A DNA stretch of 64,000 nt from a virus, in IMG/VR virus record IMGVR_UViG_3300017917_000723, positions 1-64,000 of that record; one strand, written 5' to 3'. Shown here piece after piece: positions 50,701-58,676 of this stretch (the stretch's first letter is position 1; each line of letters opens with the position of its first letter). Made by a program: the position numbers and the translations under genes. The notes under the pieces were generated by a model that saw nothing but the letters and a program-made list of their open reading frames with translations, did no database searches and was not told the origin of the DNA.

Positions 50701-52418
50701 AACTCTAATAATGTTTTAGCTTGTGGATTTAGAGCACCTTTTTCGATTTGTTGGCAAGCATAACGAATACTTGCCCAAGGCTTATCTAAACTTACGCCGC
50801 AATCTGGGTAAGGTCTGTTGTCGCCGCTTGGAGCAACATAATAAACATGATCAACTTTACCCCAGGTAACCCATTCAGGAATTCCGCCTGCGCTTACTCT
50901 AAGAATCTGTCCTTCTGAACCCACTGGTAATCTTGTTGGGCCAGCGCCGCCGTAGTAAACCATGTCACCTACAGTAGTCAACACTGAAGTTTCACTGCCT
51001 ACTGTTAGAACATTCCAATATGTACCGGATGCATCTAAGTCTGGTCTACTGTTAGATTGTCCGCCACCTTCTACTCCTAGTGTAGAACCGTCGTCGCCTT
51101 CTGCTCTATGTGATTGTACACAAATATAGGCATTAGAATTAAGTCTAACAGCATCACCTACATTATATTCTGTGTCATCGGCCCAATCACCTCTCCAATT
51201 AATACCGCGTGAAATATCAACCCAATAGCCGGTATTAGGAGGTTCTGCAGAAACTCTAGCAGTCATTGATCCTGCAACATCTGCAGTTACATTAAATGTT
51301 GTTCCACCCGACGTGGTGCTGATAGTAATATATCCAGCCGCTACAGTCTTAACGTAATATCTGCCGCTAGTATTAATTCCGCCAAATGTAGTTCCTGTAA
51401 ATCTTACAGTCATTCCAGCAACAATACCAGTAGTATCTGCAATAGTAAATCTATCATTCGATGCTGTGGCTGCTGTAACTGTAAATGTTAGACTTGGACT
51501 ATCAGTTACTGCTAGATAATTATAGCCGCCGTACTGTACCACTTGACCTATTTTGTATGAAGTAGCATTAGACCAAGTTGATTGATAACTTAAACCTTGA
51601 GAAAACAGATCCCAGTCGCTGGTTCCTGTTAACGGATTAGAATTTGTGTTTAAAGTTTTTGCTATGTATCTATTTCCACCATAGATAACTACATCGCCTG
51701 GTTGATATGCTGTTGCAGAACTCCATGTACTTTCAAATTCAAATCCTTCTGTATACTGACTCCAGTATGAAGAATCAGTTGGGAATGTACTTGAAGTATG
51801 CTGTGTTGTGCAAATCCATAAACCTGCACCCCACTTAACAATATCATTTACCTTGTATCTAGTCGATGTTGTCCAGGTTCCTAAATATTCTTGACCTTGG
51901 CTGAATACTTGCCAATCACTAGAGTTTGCTTCTAATCCTAGTGCAACAGTAGCAGCAGATGTATGACCTGTTTGACAGATATAGTTAATTCCGCCGTATC
52001 TAACTATATCATTAAGTTTATATCTTGTTGAGACTGTCCAGTCACCTTTCCAATCAAAACCTTCGACAAATATATCCCAATCACCGGAGTTTGCTTCTAA
52101 ACCTAATGCAGCGGTAGCGGCAGATGTATGTCCGTCTATGCAAACATAAACAGTTCCACCGTAGTTTACTAGATCACCTTCTTGGTAAGCTGTGGCTGTT
52201 GTCCAATCGCCGGTCCATCGTTGACCGTCGCTCATTAAGTTCCACTTTGAAGGAACTATGTCTAAATCTGTATTAAAATCAGCAGCTGATGTATGACCAA
52301 TTTGACACAAATATACCTTTCCGCCAAATCTGACAACGTCATCTTTGTAGTATGCGGTACCTGTGGCCCACGCACCTTTCCATACAAATCTAATTCTACC
52401 TAGTTTAAATTCTGCCAT
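44760..52418 (-). CDS. giant fibre/structural protein, 2552 aa
   Basis: Very long modular virion protein. Residues 8-505 hold seven repeats of a chitin-binding-like (CBM5/12) pattern, W..aTaY..GD.V.YGG..Y.c...HTS.....W. A beta-helix-like region starts near HVYYVAPSGDNRPYP (KPWASIRYAC). Domains of the type NR.FI.EI.AW...RDVG.IVDA..YDL recur about four times. Propeller-like repeats follow (YSTDGGVTWTAGG, YGAGVFVAI). A C-terminus with RVFYTSTDQDGNFRVGEL and VPTQKAIKAYI is shared with the 1829-aa gene. Confidence 0.88.
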   Translation of the reverse strand: MAEFKLGRIRFVWKGAWATGTAYYKDDVVRFGGKVYLCQIGHTSAADFNTDLDIVPSKWNLMSDGQRWTGDWTTATAYQEGDLVNYGGTVYVCIDGHTSAATAALGLEANSGDWDIFVEGFDWKGDWTVSTRYKLNDIVRYGGINYICQTGHTSAATVALGLEANSSDWQVFSQGQEYLGTWTTSTRYKVNDIVKWGAGLWICTTQHTSSTFPTDSSYWSQYTEGFEFESTWSSATAYQPGDVVIYGGNRYIAKTLNTNSNPLTGTSDWDLFSQGLSYQSTWSNATSYKIGQVVQYGGYNYLAVTDSPSLTFTVTAATASNDRFTIADTTGIVAGMTVRFTGTTFGGINTSGRYYVKTVAAGYITISTTSGGTTFNVTADVAGSMTARVSAEPPNTGYWVDISRGINWRGDWADDTEYNVGDAVRLNSNAYICVQSHRAEGDDGSTLGVEGGGQSNSRPDLDASGTYWNVLTVGSETSVLTTVGDMVYYGGAGPTRLPVGSEGQILRVSAGGIPEWVTWGKVDHVYYVAPSGDNRPYPDCGVSLDKPWASIRYACQQIEKGALNPQAKTLLELNRAFIQKEVSAWIRYQITNNISPFTSSFDYDEYKCERDVGFVVDRLIWDISHGGNLKVRAAAFSLLGAFGESGEFTAPEESQTYVTLASEADEGIAAYNYMEEVIYAVLANEAPTTVYQTLALDSTSIVAQTIDTDYTAETGVTDRVNELVGIITTALTDQVTTNLPSRIVPNNTVFVKTGNYFETLPIIVPAETAIVGDEVRSVHVSPSDSLVHITDAKYTVGSFGRMETVLGQILLGTNVTESTGNTAIQSADFPFASSVEVTALQKLIRATKYKIDWELGTMISASYPNPTNYNTSYLGGYGDARKLLIENKKFIQEEIIAWLAVNYPTLKYGKTDTRQDVGYIVDAMIYDLTYGDSYQSIVTGLAYFDGDLTPLIPASILGATVASQGRLKTVMQQIVANTAVTKTAGNLETQWADSTNLPNGGNASSFIGANMDIIINLVGGDSTSGNPPSINITTIATNNTFTTGSAHGLAVGDTIKPRITANGLVADTVYYVKSVPLSTTFTLAASFDGTTLASFTNGSSLDIDADVMFMPATSWVSAGLVTAWTTLSAASATIASNTVSYINSTYPTLTYNTTKTQRDVQLVLTAIGYDLMFGGNYAALKAAYAYLRRSNSSVYQSQLLKDATIASLLYAKDQAKANVGGNATAQNSIEANMTLIADIIYSGSVEGSICQTEQRSADWARLQLERNRNYIVSEISAWTNDTYKTTVTAVTASTDVFTCADTSWMQRNTAIRFSGTVFGGITAGTTYYVQNIVSSTTFKISTTRNAIAPFEITADASGSMTVSMYYAQTTCERDVGEFIDAFKHDLQFPGSYATQVATKLYTNAVIGNKEENMFLLRNGTGLRNMTLEGLRGDLTPENEYGTSRTTAGAYASLDPGWGPADFRTWIVARSPYVQNVATFGYAAIGQKIDGDLHNGGNKSIVSNDFTQLISDGIGAYVTNNARAELVSVFTYYSHIGYLSENGGRIRGTNGNNSYGDFGSVAEGYDVTETPILAEVDNKAYSVTVGSVLTDGIDEIYQFEYDNAGIDYTRATWSVTGGNSNASVEHTDFRDGAVYQVRLLDNVDDSTAAPEVDGNYGGFGYISNSNTAQGGTTSSITLAATDDEITGAYVGMKVIITSGTGAGQVGIVSAYTSGTKVATVVKESTGGSGWDHIVPGTAIIAPDASSTYIVEPRVSFTGPTYSSTGRTLATAQTYSAENWAVTYGVYTPVSATGGTGSSATFTVVKKGIKYSSVSIVSGGTAYTRLDTLTIAGTSVGGASTANDITITVTAVDSTSGAILAFEFIGVGGGNKFAIVAQSSRNVNTSVDGINWVANTTALPSTSNWRGLASGELTVLETAGGFVTGRAYIITSLGNTVFTSIGASANLVGTYFVATGAGSGTGTATPIANHLVAISSSTTVNAYSTDGGVTWTAGGSLPGGLSGDTVAVAYGKVSGNGRWVAIGANGATAYSTNGGVTWTAGGALPTATNYVDIAYGAGVFVAITGGGSSTDIAAYSTDGGATWSSATLPSSSNWISVTYGANKFVAVSNASGSIAAYSLDGTTWSSSTLSTTGTWTSVKYGQGVFLAVNSANNNGSSSEDGVNWTTRAITRASGTGFGLAAHGNPGQSGIWAIIPSASTTAASSAVLGATAKARAYVSSNKIYAIRITDPGSAYSSAPTITITDTNNLYEAPTEVRIGNGACANVDFINRGTGYDSGIATIDTGDGYANNFQSGSFIAVRRLSGSPEAGANVVFSTQPNTVYKLVQVLSPTGTYDGAKGAFLQISPNMSIYNSPADGTGVTTRIRYSQVRLTGHDFLDIGTGNFTETNYPGEPTQAPVQSNETADLNGGRVFYTSTDQDGNFRVGELFVIEQATGKATLNADAFNIAGLTELSLGNITLGGNSATITEFSTDPFLTANSDTVVPTQKAIKAYIAAQIGGGGASLNVNSIVAGFVSISGTQITTTTGGTIQMKATFNFQAGVRGYPVAWNYFLNN
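50904..52397 (-). repeat. seven CBM5/12-like coding repeats in the 2552-aa protein
   Basis: Seven units of about 50-70 codons, each with W-x5-Y-x3-D-x-V-x-Y-G-G and a later HTS/W pair. Unit six contains an inserted 70-residue domain of the type FTGTTFGGIN..G.YYVK. The units differ enough to avoid recombination. Confidence 0.75.
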
Positions 52419-52437
52419 TATATACTCCGATATTCAT

Positions 52438-52445
52438 TATTTACC
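52438..52445 (-). promoter_or_regulatory. late-promoter-like GGTAAATA before the giant fibre gene
   Basis: 19 nt upstream of the ATG at 52418, with GGAG between them. A conventional leader. Confidence 0.55.
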
Positions 52446-52450
52446 AAAAA

Positions 52451-55400
52451 TTATCCTCTGAAGTTAAAGCTTCTAAAGAACATTGTCTGAGCCAATATAC
52501 TTCCGCCTACTCCAGCACCGCTTCCACTAAAATCTGCCATCACTTTTACATCAATTGTAAGGCCTGCTGTATTACTAAATTCTCCCGGACCAACTTTCAC
52601 AGTACCGGCTATCACAGACGGAGTTAATAAATCTTCTCCGCCTATGTTTAATCTAGATCCTAGATAAGATCTTATTGCACGTTGAGTCGGGATAATGCTA
52701 TTAGAATTTTGTAAGAACAGTGGATCTTTACTAAATTCTCTAATAATTGCTGTAGAACCAACGTTGATTCCTGCCAATCTTAATTCTGTTAATCCTGCTA
52801 GATCAAAGAAGTCGGCACTAATTGTAATAATACCTGTTGCCTGTTCAACTGCAAACAACTCACCTGCTCTAAAATTACCATCTTGGTCAGTGGATGTATA
52901 AAATACTCTACCGCCGTTTAAAGAAAATACTTCTTGCAAAGGAGAAGTTTCATAGTTGTAATCTTGATAAAGAACAGGATAATTTGTTGTTTCAAAATTA
53001 CCTGCACCAACATCTAAAAAGTCGTGGCCAGTGATACGTACTTGACTATATCTTTCACGAATAACAACTTCCATTCCGTGTTCAATAAAATCATTTAAAT
53101 CAAGGGTGGGGCTAATTTGAAACTTAATTTGATATGTTCCGTCTGGATTATCGACTTGTTCTATATTTGAAACAGCTATAAAATAATCAGTTCTTCCGCC
53201 AATATAAAACTGAGCTCCAGGTCCGGGGACTCTTGTTAAGCTATCTAAAGTCAAGAATTTTCCGTTCGGAGTAATATCTGCAAACCCGTCTCCGTTTACA
53301 ACCACTGATGTTGTACTTGTTTTGTAAGAGAACCCTTTGGCTAAGAATGTAGGTTGAGCTAATACACCGTCGGCTATTCTAGTTCTGAAAGTAGCATTTT
53401 CAGTTACACCTGGACAAATTAATGATTCCATAGTGGGCGGAGAGTCATATCCGCTTCCTGATTCCCACAATTTTACTTCTGAGATTCCGCTTCCTCCGAC
53501 CACAGCACGGCCTAATGCTCTTGCTCCTGTATAAACTTTATTAACAACTCCAGAATCTGTTCCTGAAGCTATTATCCAGGTCGGTTTACTATTAGAAACA
53601 GTACTGTCTCCTAAGGTCACATCTGGATTACCAAATGCTGCCACAGACCAATTAGCAGAAGTTGCTAATGTTCTTGTAGTCCAAACAATACCGTCATAGG
53701 ATGTTGCTGCAAATGTAGTTGGACCTAAGGTAGGATCTGCTCCTATGTCTCGGCCTGCTGTATCTCCGACAGCAAAAAACACTCCTTGTCCATATCTGAT
53801 TTGTTTCCAGTTATGTACTGTTGAACCGTCTTGCGTAGGTAGTGTTGCAGGATACCAAGTGAAACCGTCAAAGCTGTAACCTACATCACCTGTATTAGAT
53901 ATAGCAACAAATCTTCTATTACCGTAGGCAATACTGACCCATTGTTTTCTTGACGAATCAGCTACTACATCCATTATAGAACTAGTCCATGTTAGAGTAG
54001 TTCCGTTCCATGTTCCTATACCCACTACGTTTTGTTCATTAGCTAGTGCTACGAAAACTCCAGATCCGTATGCAATGTCAGTCCACTCGCAAATAGTAGA
54101 GTCGCCAACCGTTGGCATAGTTGTTGATGTCCATGAGATTCCGTTTGTAGAATAAGCTCCAGAATTTAATGTTCCCGAAACAGCAACAAATATTCCGTCA
54201 CTAACTCCTAAAGGTTGTCCGTATGCGAGTCCTCTCCAATCTCTGTCAGCTGGCATGCTACTAGCAGTCCAATCTACTCCGTTGGTGCTGTATGCAGCCT
54301 CTGCACTTGAATTTTTAATAGTTACAAATCTATTGTTTCCAGTAGCTAAACACGACCAATTACCTAAGGATGGTAAAAAGAAAGTATCCCATGTTTCGCC
54401 GTCTGACGAATATATTCCTGTATGATAATTATTTGGTGTTAGAATAAATTTTCCGCTGTTAGCGATAGCAGATACATCTGATTCGAATAATAGTATAGAA
54501 TTAGTACTGTCATCTGAAATGTTAGTAACTGTAATAACAATGTCATTTTCTAAACTTATACCTCCGACATCTGCACCGTCAATAGTTATAATATCTCCTA
54601 CAGCATATCCAGCTCCTCCCGAAGATAATGCAATTGAATATCTTCTTCCGGTTTTAGTTACAGTAAACTGTGCAGCAGCCGGAGTAACTTCTATAGTAGT
54701 TCCAGTTCCCGATGTTCCAGAAACATTTGTAAATGTTTCTGATGTTTCACCATAGATTCCTGCAGAAAATGTAATGTTATTGTTTATGATAACTTCAGAA
54801 GCCGAATAACTAGGTGCACTAAACGTAGGTCTTGGTTCAATTCGATATCTAGTTCCTGTTGTCAATAAATCTTTAGAAGGTGTTCCGGGAAGAATATGAT
54901 CCCAACCCGGTTGATTATCACTTTCTCGATACACTACGCAATTTTTAGTTCCGGCATTATAAGAATAAACATATCCGTATTGACCAGTGCCCTCACCCGA
55001 AATGATAATAATTCTCATTCCTAAAATTTCAGCTTCAGTTGCCGATTCAGCTGCGGCTAAAACTATGATAAATTGATTTCCTAATTGAGCTTGATTACCA
55101 AATTGTGAAAATCCAAGTCCTCCTGACAACACCTGGCATTCGAACATTGCATTGTCTCTAAATTCTTCTTGAATTGTAGTTGCGCCCGAACCCGAACTAG
55201 TAATAGAATATGAAGCTGTTGTATATTCTTGCCCCATATTATAAAATTCTAATCCTAAGATATAATCAAGAATTTCTCCAGCAAATGCTGATGCAACAAT
55301 GGCTTGTTCTGTTCTGGTATTCACGTAACCGTATCTAACTGTTTCGGCAGCATCTAATCCGTCAGCTAATGCGCCAAAATCTCCGTAAGAACTATTGCCG

Positions 55401-57940
55401 TTAGTAGCACGTATAATACCACCGTTGGTTGCATACATACCGACATGACAATAGTAAGTAAACACTGAAACAAGTTCTGCACGGCCACCGTCAGCTACCC
55501 ACGCACCGATACCATCTGAAATTACCTGCGTATAATCGTTAGAAACGATAGATCGATTACCACCGTTATGAAGAGTTCCGTCAATTTTTTGACCTATAGC
55601 AGCAGTACCAAATGTTGTACAGTTTTGAATGTAACAAGATCTTGTTGTAATCCATACACGTTCGTCGTTTGGTCCCCAACCTGGATCTAAAGAAACAAAT
55701 GATCCGCCTGTTGGTATTCTATAGAATTCACCTTCGACTAGTGCCGGTAGTGTACCTTCTAGTCCTTTGAAAGTCATATTTCTAAGACCAGTAGCATCTC
55801 TCACATACCACATATCTTCTAATGCGGAACCTGTTACTGCATTGGCATAATATCTTCCTGCTAATACAGATTTATAATTTCCTGGATATCGCAAATCGTA
55901 TATAACTGCATCGATAAATTTATCTAGATCTCTTTCGCATTTTTCTGTATTAAAAGAATATAAAGGATTGTTTGATGCCATATAAGCAATGGCTTCGGCT
56001 TTAATAAATGCCCGGTTGTCATTTAAAATACTACCCGTATTCAATCTTGAAAGATTAGTTGTTAATGTGTTGCTTCCTGTTACTGTTGGCCAAGTGCCAT
56101 TATTATTAACTCTGTAATCTATAGAATCAATTATTGATCCCCACAATGTATCAACTATTGCTGCTTCACTTGGTGTTACAGGAGCTACATTTAATACAGG
56201 AGTTAAGTTATTTCCTGTGCTGTTTATTATAGGAAGACCTCTAAGAATATTTGGTAATATAGTTCCGATTCTAACTAGGGTTTCAATAGTATATTGAGCA
56301 TCGTTCGCTAGTGCCGCTATTGGACTATTAGCTTTAACTGTTACACCTCTTAACTCGTCTCCTACAACCGCGGTTCTTGCTGGAACTATTAACGGTAATA
56401 TTTCTTCATATTCGCCTGTTGAAACTAAAATTGTTGTATGCCCAGCAAATCCGTCATCAGCATGTTCGAGTGCATATCTAATAGTTCTAAAAGGCTTAAA
56501 GTAATTGATTCCTCTGTTAGAGTCTGTATCGTCGTCTACACCGTTGGTTCTCACATAAAAAATTCTTTGTATGTTGCCCCAGGTTTTATATCCAATATCT
56601 CCGTTATTATTTTCAACAACTAATAACTGATCTTGCTCTCCAACAGGAACAGCGGTAGGACCAAACGTACTTCCGTCCCCAAGATTAAAAACAGTACTTC
56701 CATCTTCTAAAACATTCCTATAAAGATTAAAAGTAATTAAATCTCCTAATCTTGTTAGAGCACTGTTTTCATTACTAATAACTACAATTGTCCAATAATT
56801 AAATCCAGAACCGTTGTCTCCCGGAAAATTTTGTAGATCGCTGATATGTGGAGTGTTTGCATAATATAAAACACCTCTATAATAAACAGTATCGTATTGA
56901 TTATAATTTTCGTCGGTTCTCCATGCGCCTGTAAAATTATATGAAGAAATAACGATTTCCCAATTTGACGTATCAAACGGAGTTAAAGAGCTGTCATCGG
57001 ATAATTGATCTGTTAAACTAATCCAAAGAGTTCCGCCTCTTCTAACTAAATCTCCTTGATAGTATTTTCTATTACTACCAGAATCATATTCCCCTTCCCA
57101 AGACACTGCTTTATCAATTACTGCCCAATTTGAAGGATTTCCACTTGAATATGCTTCTGAAATTCCAGGCTCACTATTGGAATTATTTGTTTGAGCAATA
57201 TAATATGTTCCACCTTTTTTAACAACATCACCTATCGCATAAAAAACAGAACTATTCCATTCATTATGAAATTCGTATGCTGGCAAGTATGTTTCAAATT
57301 TAGTATTATCTATAGAAGACGATGCTGTGTGATCTTCGGTACATTTTAAAATAGATCCGCCGTATTTTACCAGATCATTTTTTCTATATACAACCGATTC
57401 GGCCCAAACACCAACAAAAGAATAGTTTTCTACAACAACACCCCAATTAGTTTCGTCGATAGTTGATCCCGATGTGTGTTCTGTAGTACATTGATAAGTG
57501 TATCCGTTATATCTAATGATATCACCTACACGGTATCTTGTAGTTGCAGACCATGTATTTCTAAAATTATTTCCAGTAGCTAGTAAATCCCATCTTGATA
57601 TGTCACTTACAAATTGAGAAGATGAAACATGAGATGATATGCAAAGGTAAAGATGTCCGCCAACTAATATTATTGCACCCGGGTCATATCTAGTTCCTGT
57701 AGCCCAATTTCCTTTCCATTCTCTGCCATCGGACATTTTTACCCATGCTGGGCTAGGATTGGTATCTCCAACTGCGGTGTATGTCTGTGCATCGTTAAAC
57801 ACACTTGATGTATGTGCTCTAACACAGACCCATGCTGATCCTTCATAGTATACAACATCATCTTTTTTATAAGATACAGAACTGTCGTCCCAAGGACCTG
57901 TCCAAGTATATCTAAATCTCGTAATCTTAAATTCTGCCAT
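52451..57940 (-). CDS. giant fibre/structural protein, 1829 aa, paralogue of the 2552-aa protein
   Basis: Same domain order as the downstream gene but shorter: seven CBM5/12-like repeats (residues 6-395), a beta-helix-like start (IFYVRTNGVDDDTD, KPFRTIRYALEHA), one NRAFIKAEAIAYM...CERDLDKFIDAVIYDLRYPGNY domain, the block LRNMTFKGLEGTLP...SLDPGWGPNDERVWI, propeller-like repeats (AYSTNGVDWTASSM, YGSGVFVALAN), and the common C-terminus (RVFYTSTDQDGNFRAGEL, FSKDPLFLQNSNSIIPTQRAI). Probably a long side fibre or baseplate fibre recognising a surface glycan. The similarity implies duplication. Confidence 0.87.
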   Translation of the reverse strand: MAEFKITRFRYTWTGPWDDSSVSYKKDDVVYYEGSAWVCVRAHTSSVFNDAQTYTAVGDTNPSPAWVKMSDGREWKGNWATGTRYDPGAIILVGGHLYLCISSHVSSSQFVSDISRWDLLATGNNFRNTWSATTRYRVGDIIRYNGYTYQCTTEHTSGSTIDETNWGVVVENYSFVGVWAESVVYRKNDLVKYGGSILKCTEDHTASSSIDNTKFETYLPAYEFHNEWNSSVFYAIGDVVKKGGTYYIAQTNNSNSEPGISEAYSSGNPSNWAVIDKAVSWEGEYDSGSNRKYYQGDLVRRGGTLWISLTDQLSDDSSLTPFDTSNWEIVISSYNFTGAWRTDENYNQYDTVYYRGVLYYANTPHISDLQNFPGDNGSGFNYWTIVVISNENSALTRLGDLITFNLYRNVLEDGSTVFNLGDGSTFGPTAVPVGEQDQLLVVENNNGDIGYKTWGNIQRIFYVRTNGVDDDTDSNRGINYFKPFRTIRYALEHADDGFAGHTTILVSTGEYEEILPLIVPARTAVVGDELRGVTVKANSPIAALANDAQYTIETLVRIGTILPNILRGLPIINSTGNNLTPVLNVAPVTPSEAAIVDTLWGSIIDSIDYRVNNNGTWPTVTGSNTLTTNLSRLNTGSILNDNRAFIKAEAIAYMASNNPLYSFNTEKCERDLDKFIDAVIYDLRYPGNYKSVLAGRYYANAVTGSALEDMWYVRDATGLRNMTFKGLEGTLPALVEGEFYRIPTGGSFVSLDPGWGPNDERVWITTRSCYIQNCTTFGTAAIGQKIDGTLHNGGNRSIVSNDYTQVISDGIGAWVADGGRAELVSVFTYYCHVGMYATNGGIIRATNGNSSYGDFGALADGLDAAETVRYGYVNTRTEQAIVASAFAGEILDYILGLEFYNMGQEYTTASYSITSSGSGATTIQEEFRDNAMFECQVLSGGLGFSQFGNQAQLGNQFIIVLAAAESATEAEILGMRIIIISGEGTGQYGYVYSYNAGTKNCVVYRESDNQPGWDHILPGTPSKDLLTTGTRYRIEPRPTFSAPSYSASEVIINNNITFSAGIYGETSETFTNVSGTSGTGTTIEVTPAAAQFTVTKTGRRYSIALSSGGAGYAVGDIITIDGADVGGISLENDIVITVTNISDDSTNSILLFESDVSAIANSGKFILTPNNYHTGIYSSDGETWDTFFLPSLGNWSCLATGNNRFVTIKNSSAEAAYSTNGVDWTASSMPADRDWRGLAYGQPLGVSDGIFVAVSGTLNSGAYSTNGISWTSTTMPTVGDSTICEWTDIAYGSGVFVALANEQNVVGIGTWNGTTLTWTSSIMDVVADSSRKQWVSIAYGNRRFVAISNTGDVGYSFDGFTWYPATLPTQDGSTVHNWKQIRYGQGVFFAVGDTAGRDIGADPTLGPTTFAATSYDGIVWTTRTLATSANWSVAAFGNPDVTLGDSTVSNSKPTWIIASGTDSGVVNKVYTGARALGRAVVGGSGISEVKLWESGSGYDSPPTMESLICPGVTENATFRTRIADGVLAQPTFLAKGFSYKTSTTSVVVNGDGFADITPNGKFLTLDSLTRVPGPGAQFYIGGRTDYFIAVSNIEQVDNPDGTYQIKFQISPTLDLNDFIEHGMEVVIRERYSQVRITGHDFLDVGAGNFETTNYPVLYQDYNYETSPLQEVFSLNGGRVFYTSTDQDGNFRAGELFAVEQATGIITISADFFDLAGLTELRLAGINVGSTAIIREFSKDPLFLQNSNSIIPTQRAIRSYLGSRLNIGGEDLLTPSVIAGTVKVGPGEFSNTAGLTIDVKVMADFSGSGAGVGGSILAQTMFFRSFNFRG
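56756..57925 (-). repeat. seven CBM5/12-like coding repeats in the 1829-aa protein
   Basis: Seven units of 50-60 codons with the same W...Y..(G/D)D.V.Y.G pattern and HTS/W spacing as the paralogue, so the count of seven is conserved while the sequences have diverged. Confidence 0.72.
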
Positions 57941-57954
57941 TCTTGTGTCCTAAT

Positions 57955-58329
57955 TTATGAAGAAATTCCTGTTGGATAAGAATAACCTCTATTTGCTCTT
58001 ACTACTAACATTCCTTCACTATCTACATAATAAAACAGTGGTCTATTATCCCAACGATATTGAGGATAATATAAATTTTCTTTTGGTTTTTCATGATTAG
58101 CATCTATACCGTCGAGATAATCTGTACCTATCACAAAATCAACAAAATCCTCTTCTGGAGGTCCAGGTATATTTAATTCGTATGCATCAGTGTCTAATAT
58201 TTGATCGCTTCTAACTAAAAATAATTCGCCATCTTCGTTTCTACGCATAGCATACCAATAACGAGGACTATCGCCTAATTGCTCTTGGGGAGTAGTACCT
58301 AAATAATACGGACTTGAATTTGTTGCCAT
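57955..58329 (-). CDS. small structural protein, 124 aa
   Basis: 124-residue protein rich in Tyr, Asp and Pro (SPRYWYAMRRNEDGELFLVR, YYPQYRWDNRPLFYYVDSEGMLVVRANRGY), probably a compact beta protein. AAGGAG precedes the ATG. It lies between the 110-aa protein and the 1829-aa fibre in a tight leftward row, so a fibre or baseplate part is likely. Family not recognised. Confidence 0.75.
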   Translation of the reverse strand: MATNSSPYYLGTTPQEQLGDSPRYWYAMRRNEDGELFLVRSDQILDTDAYELNIPGPPEEDFVDFVIGTDYLDGIDANHEKPKENLYYPQYRWDNRPLFYYVDSEGMLVVRANRGYSYPTGISS

Positions 58330-58339
58330 TGTATGCTCC

Positions 58340-58672
58340 TTATGATATCTCTACGTAACTAACTGTTGCATCAATGCTATCTGTTACATTACTTGTTACA
58401 CGCAAAGATGTAGATTCTGGTAATATTAATTTTTCGCCTTGTGTAACAATTTTTACTGCTGTATTAGGCGGTATAGCTAATCCTTTAATATAATAACTTG
58501 TTACAGAATCTGATCCTTTAATTTCAACATCTGCAACCACTGTATCATATTCTGTTACATTTGCTAGATTACATCCAATAACTGTCGCTCGAACTCCTAC
58601 TCCAATCTCTACTACATCTGTTGGGTTAGTTCCTATTTGTGTTACTAGACTATGTTTAAAAACTGTTGGCAT
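58340..58672 (-). CDS. small beta-sandwich-like structural protein, 110 aa
   Basis: 110-residue protein with regularly spaced strands (VVEIGVGVRATVIGCNLANVT, VVADVEIKGSDSVTSYYIKG, KLILPESTSLRVTSN). It has similar size and style to the proteins at 44410 and 62434, which may be a small paralogous set. It follows the 509-codon fibre by 4 nt. Probable fibre connector. Confidence 0.73.
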   Translation of the reverse strand: MPTVFKHSLVTQIGTNPTDVVEIGVGVRATVIGCNLANVTEYDTVVADVEIKGSDSVTSYYIKGLAIPPNTAVKIVTQGEKLILPESTSLRVTSNVTDSIDATVSYVEIS

Positions 58673-58676
58673 ATCC

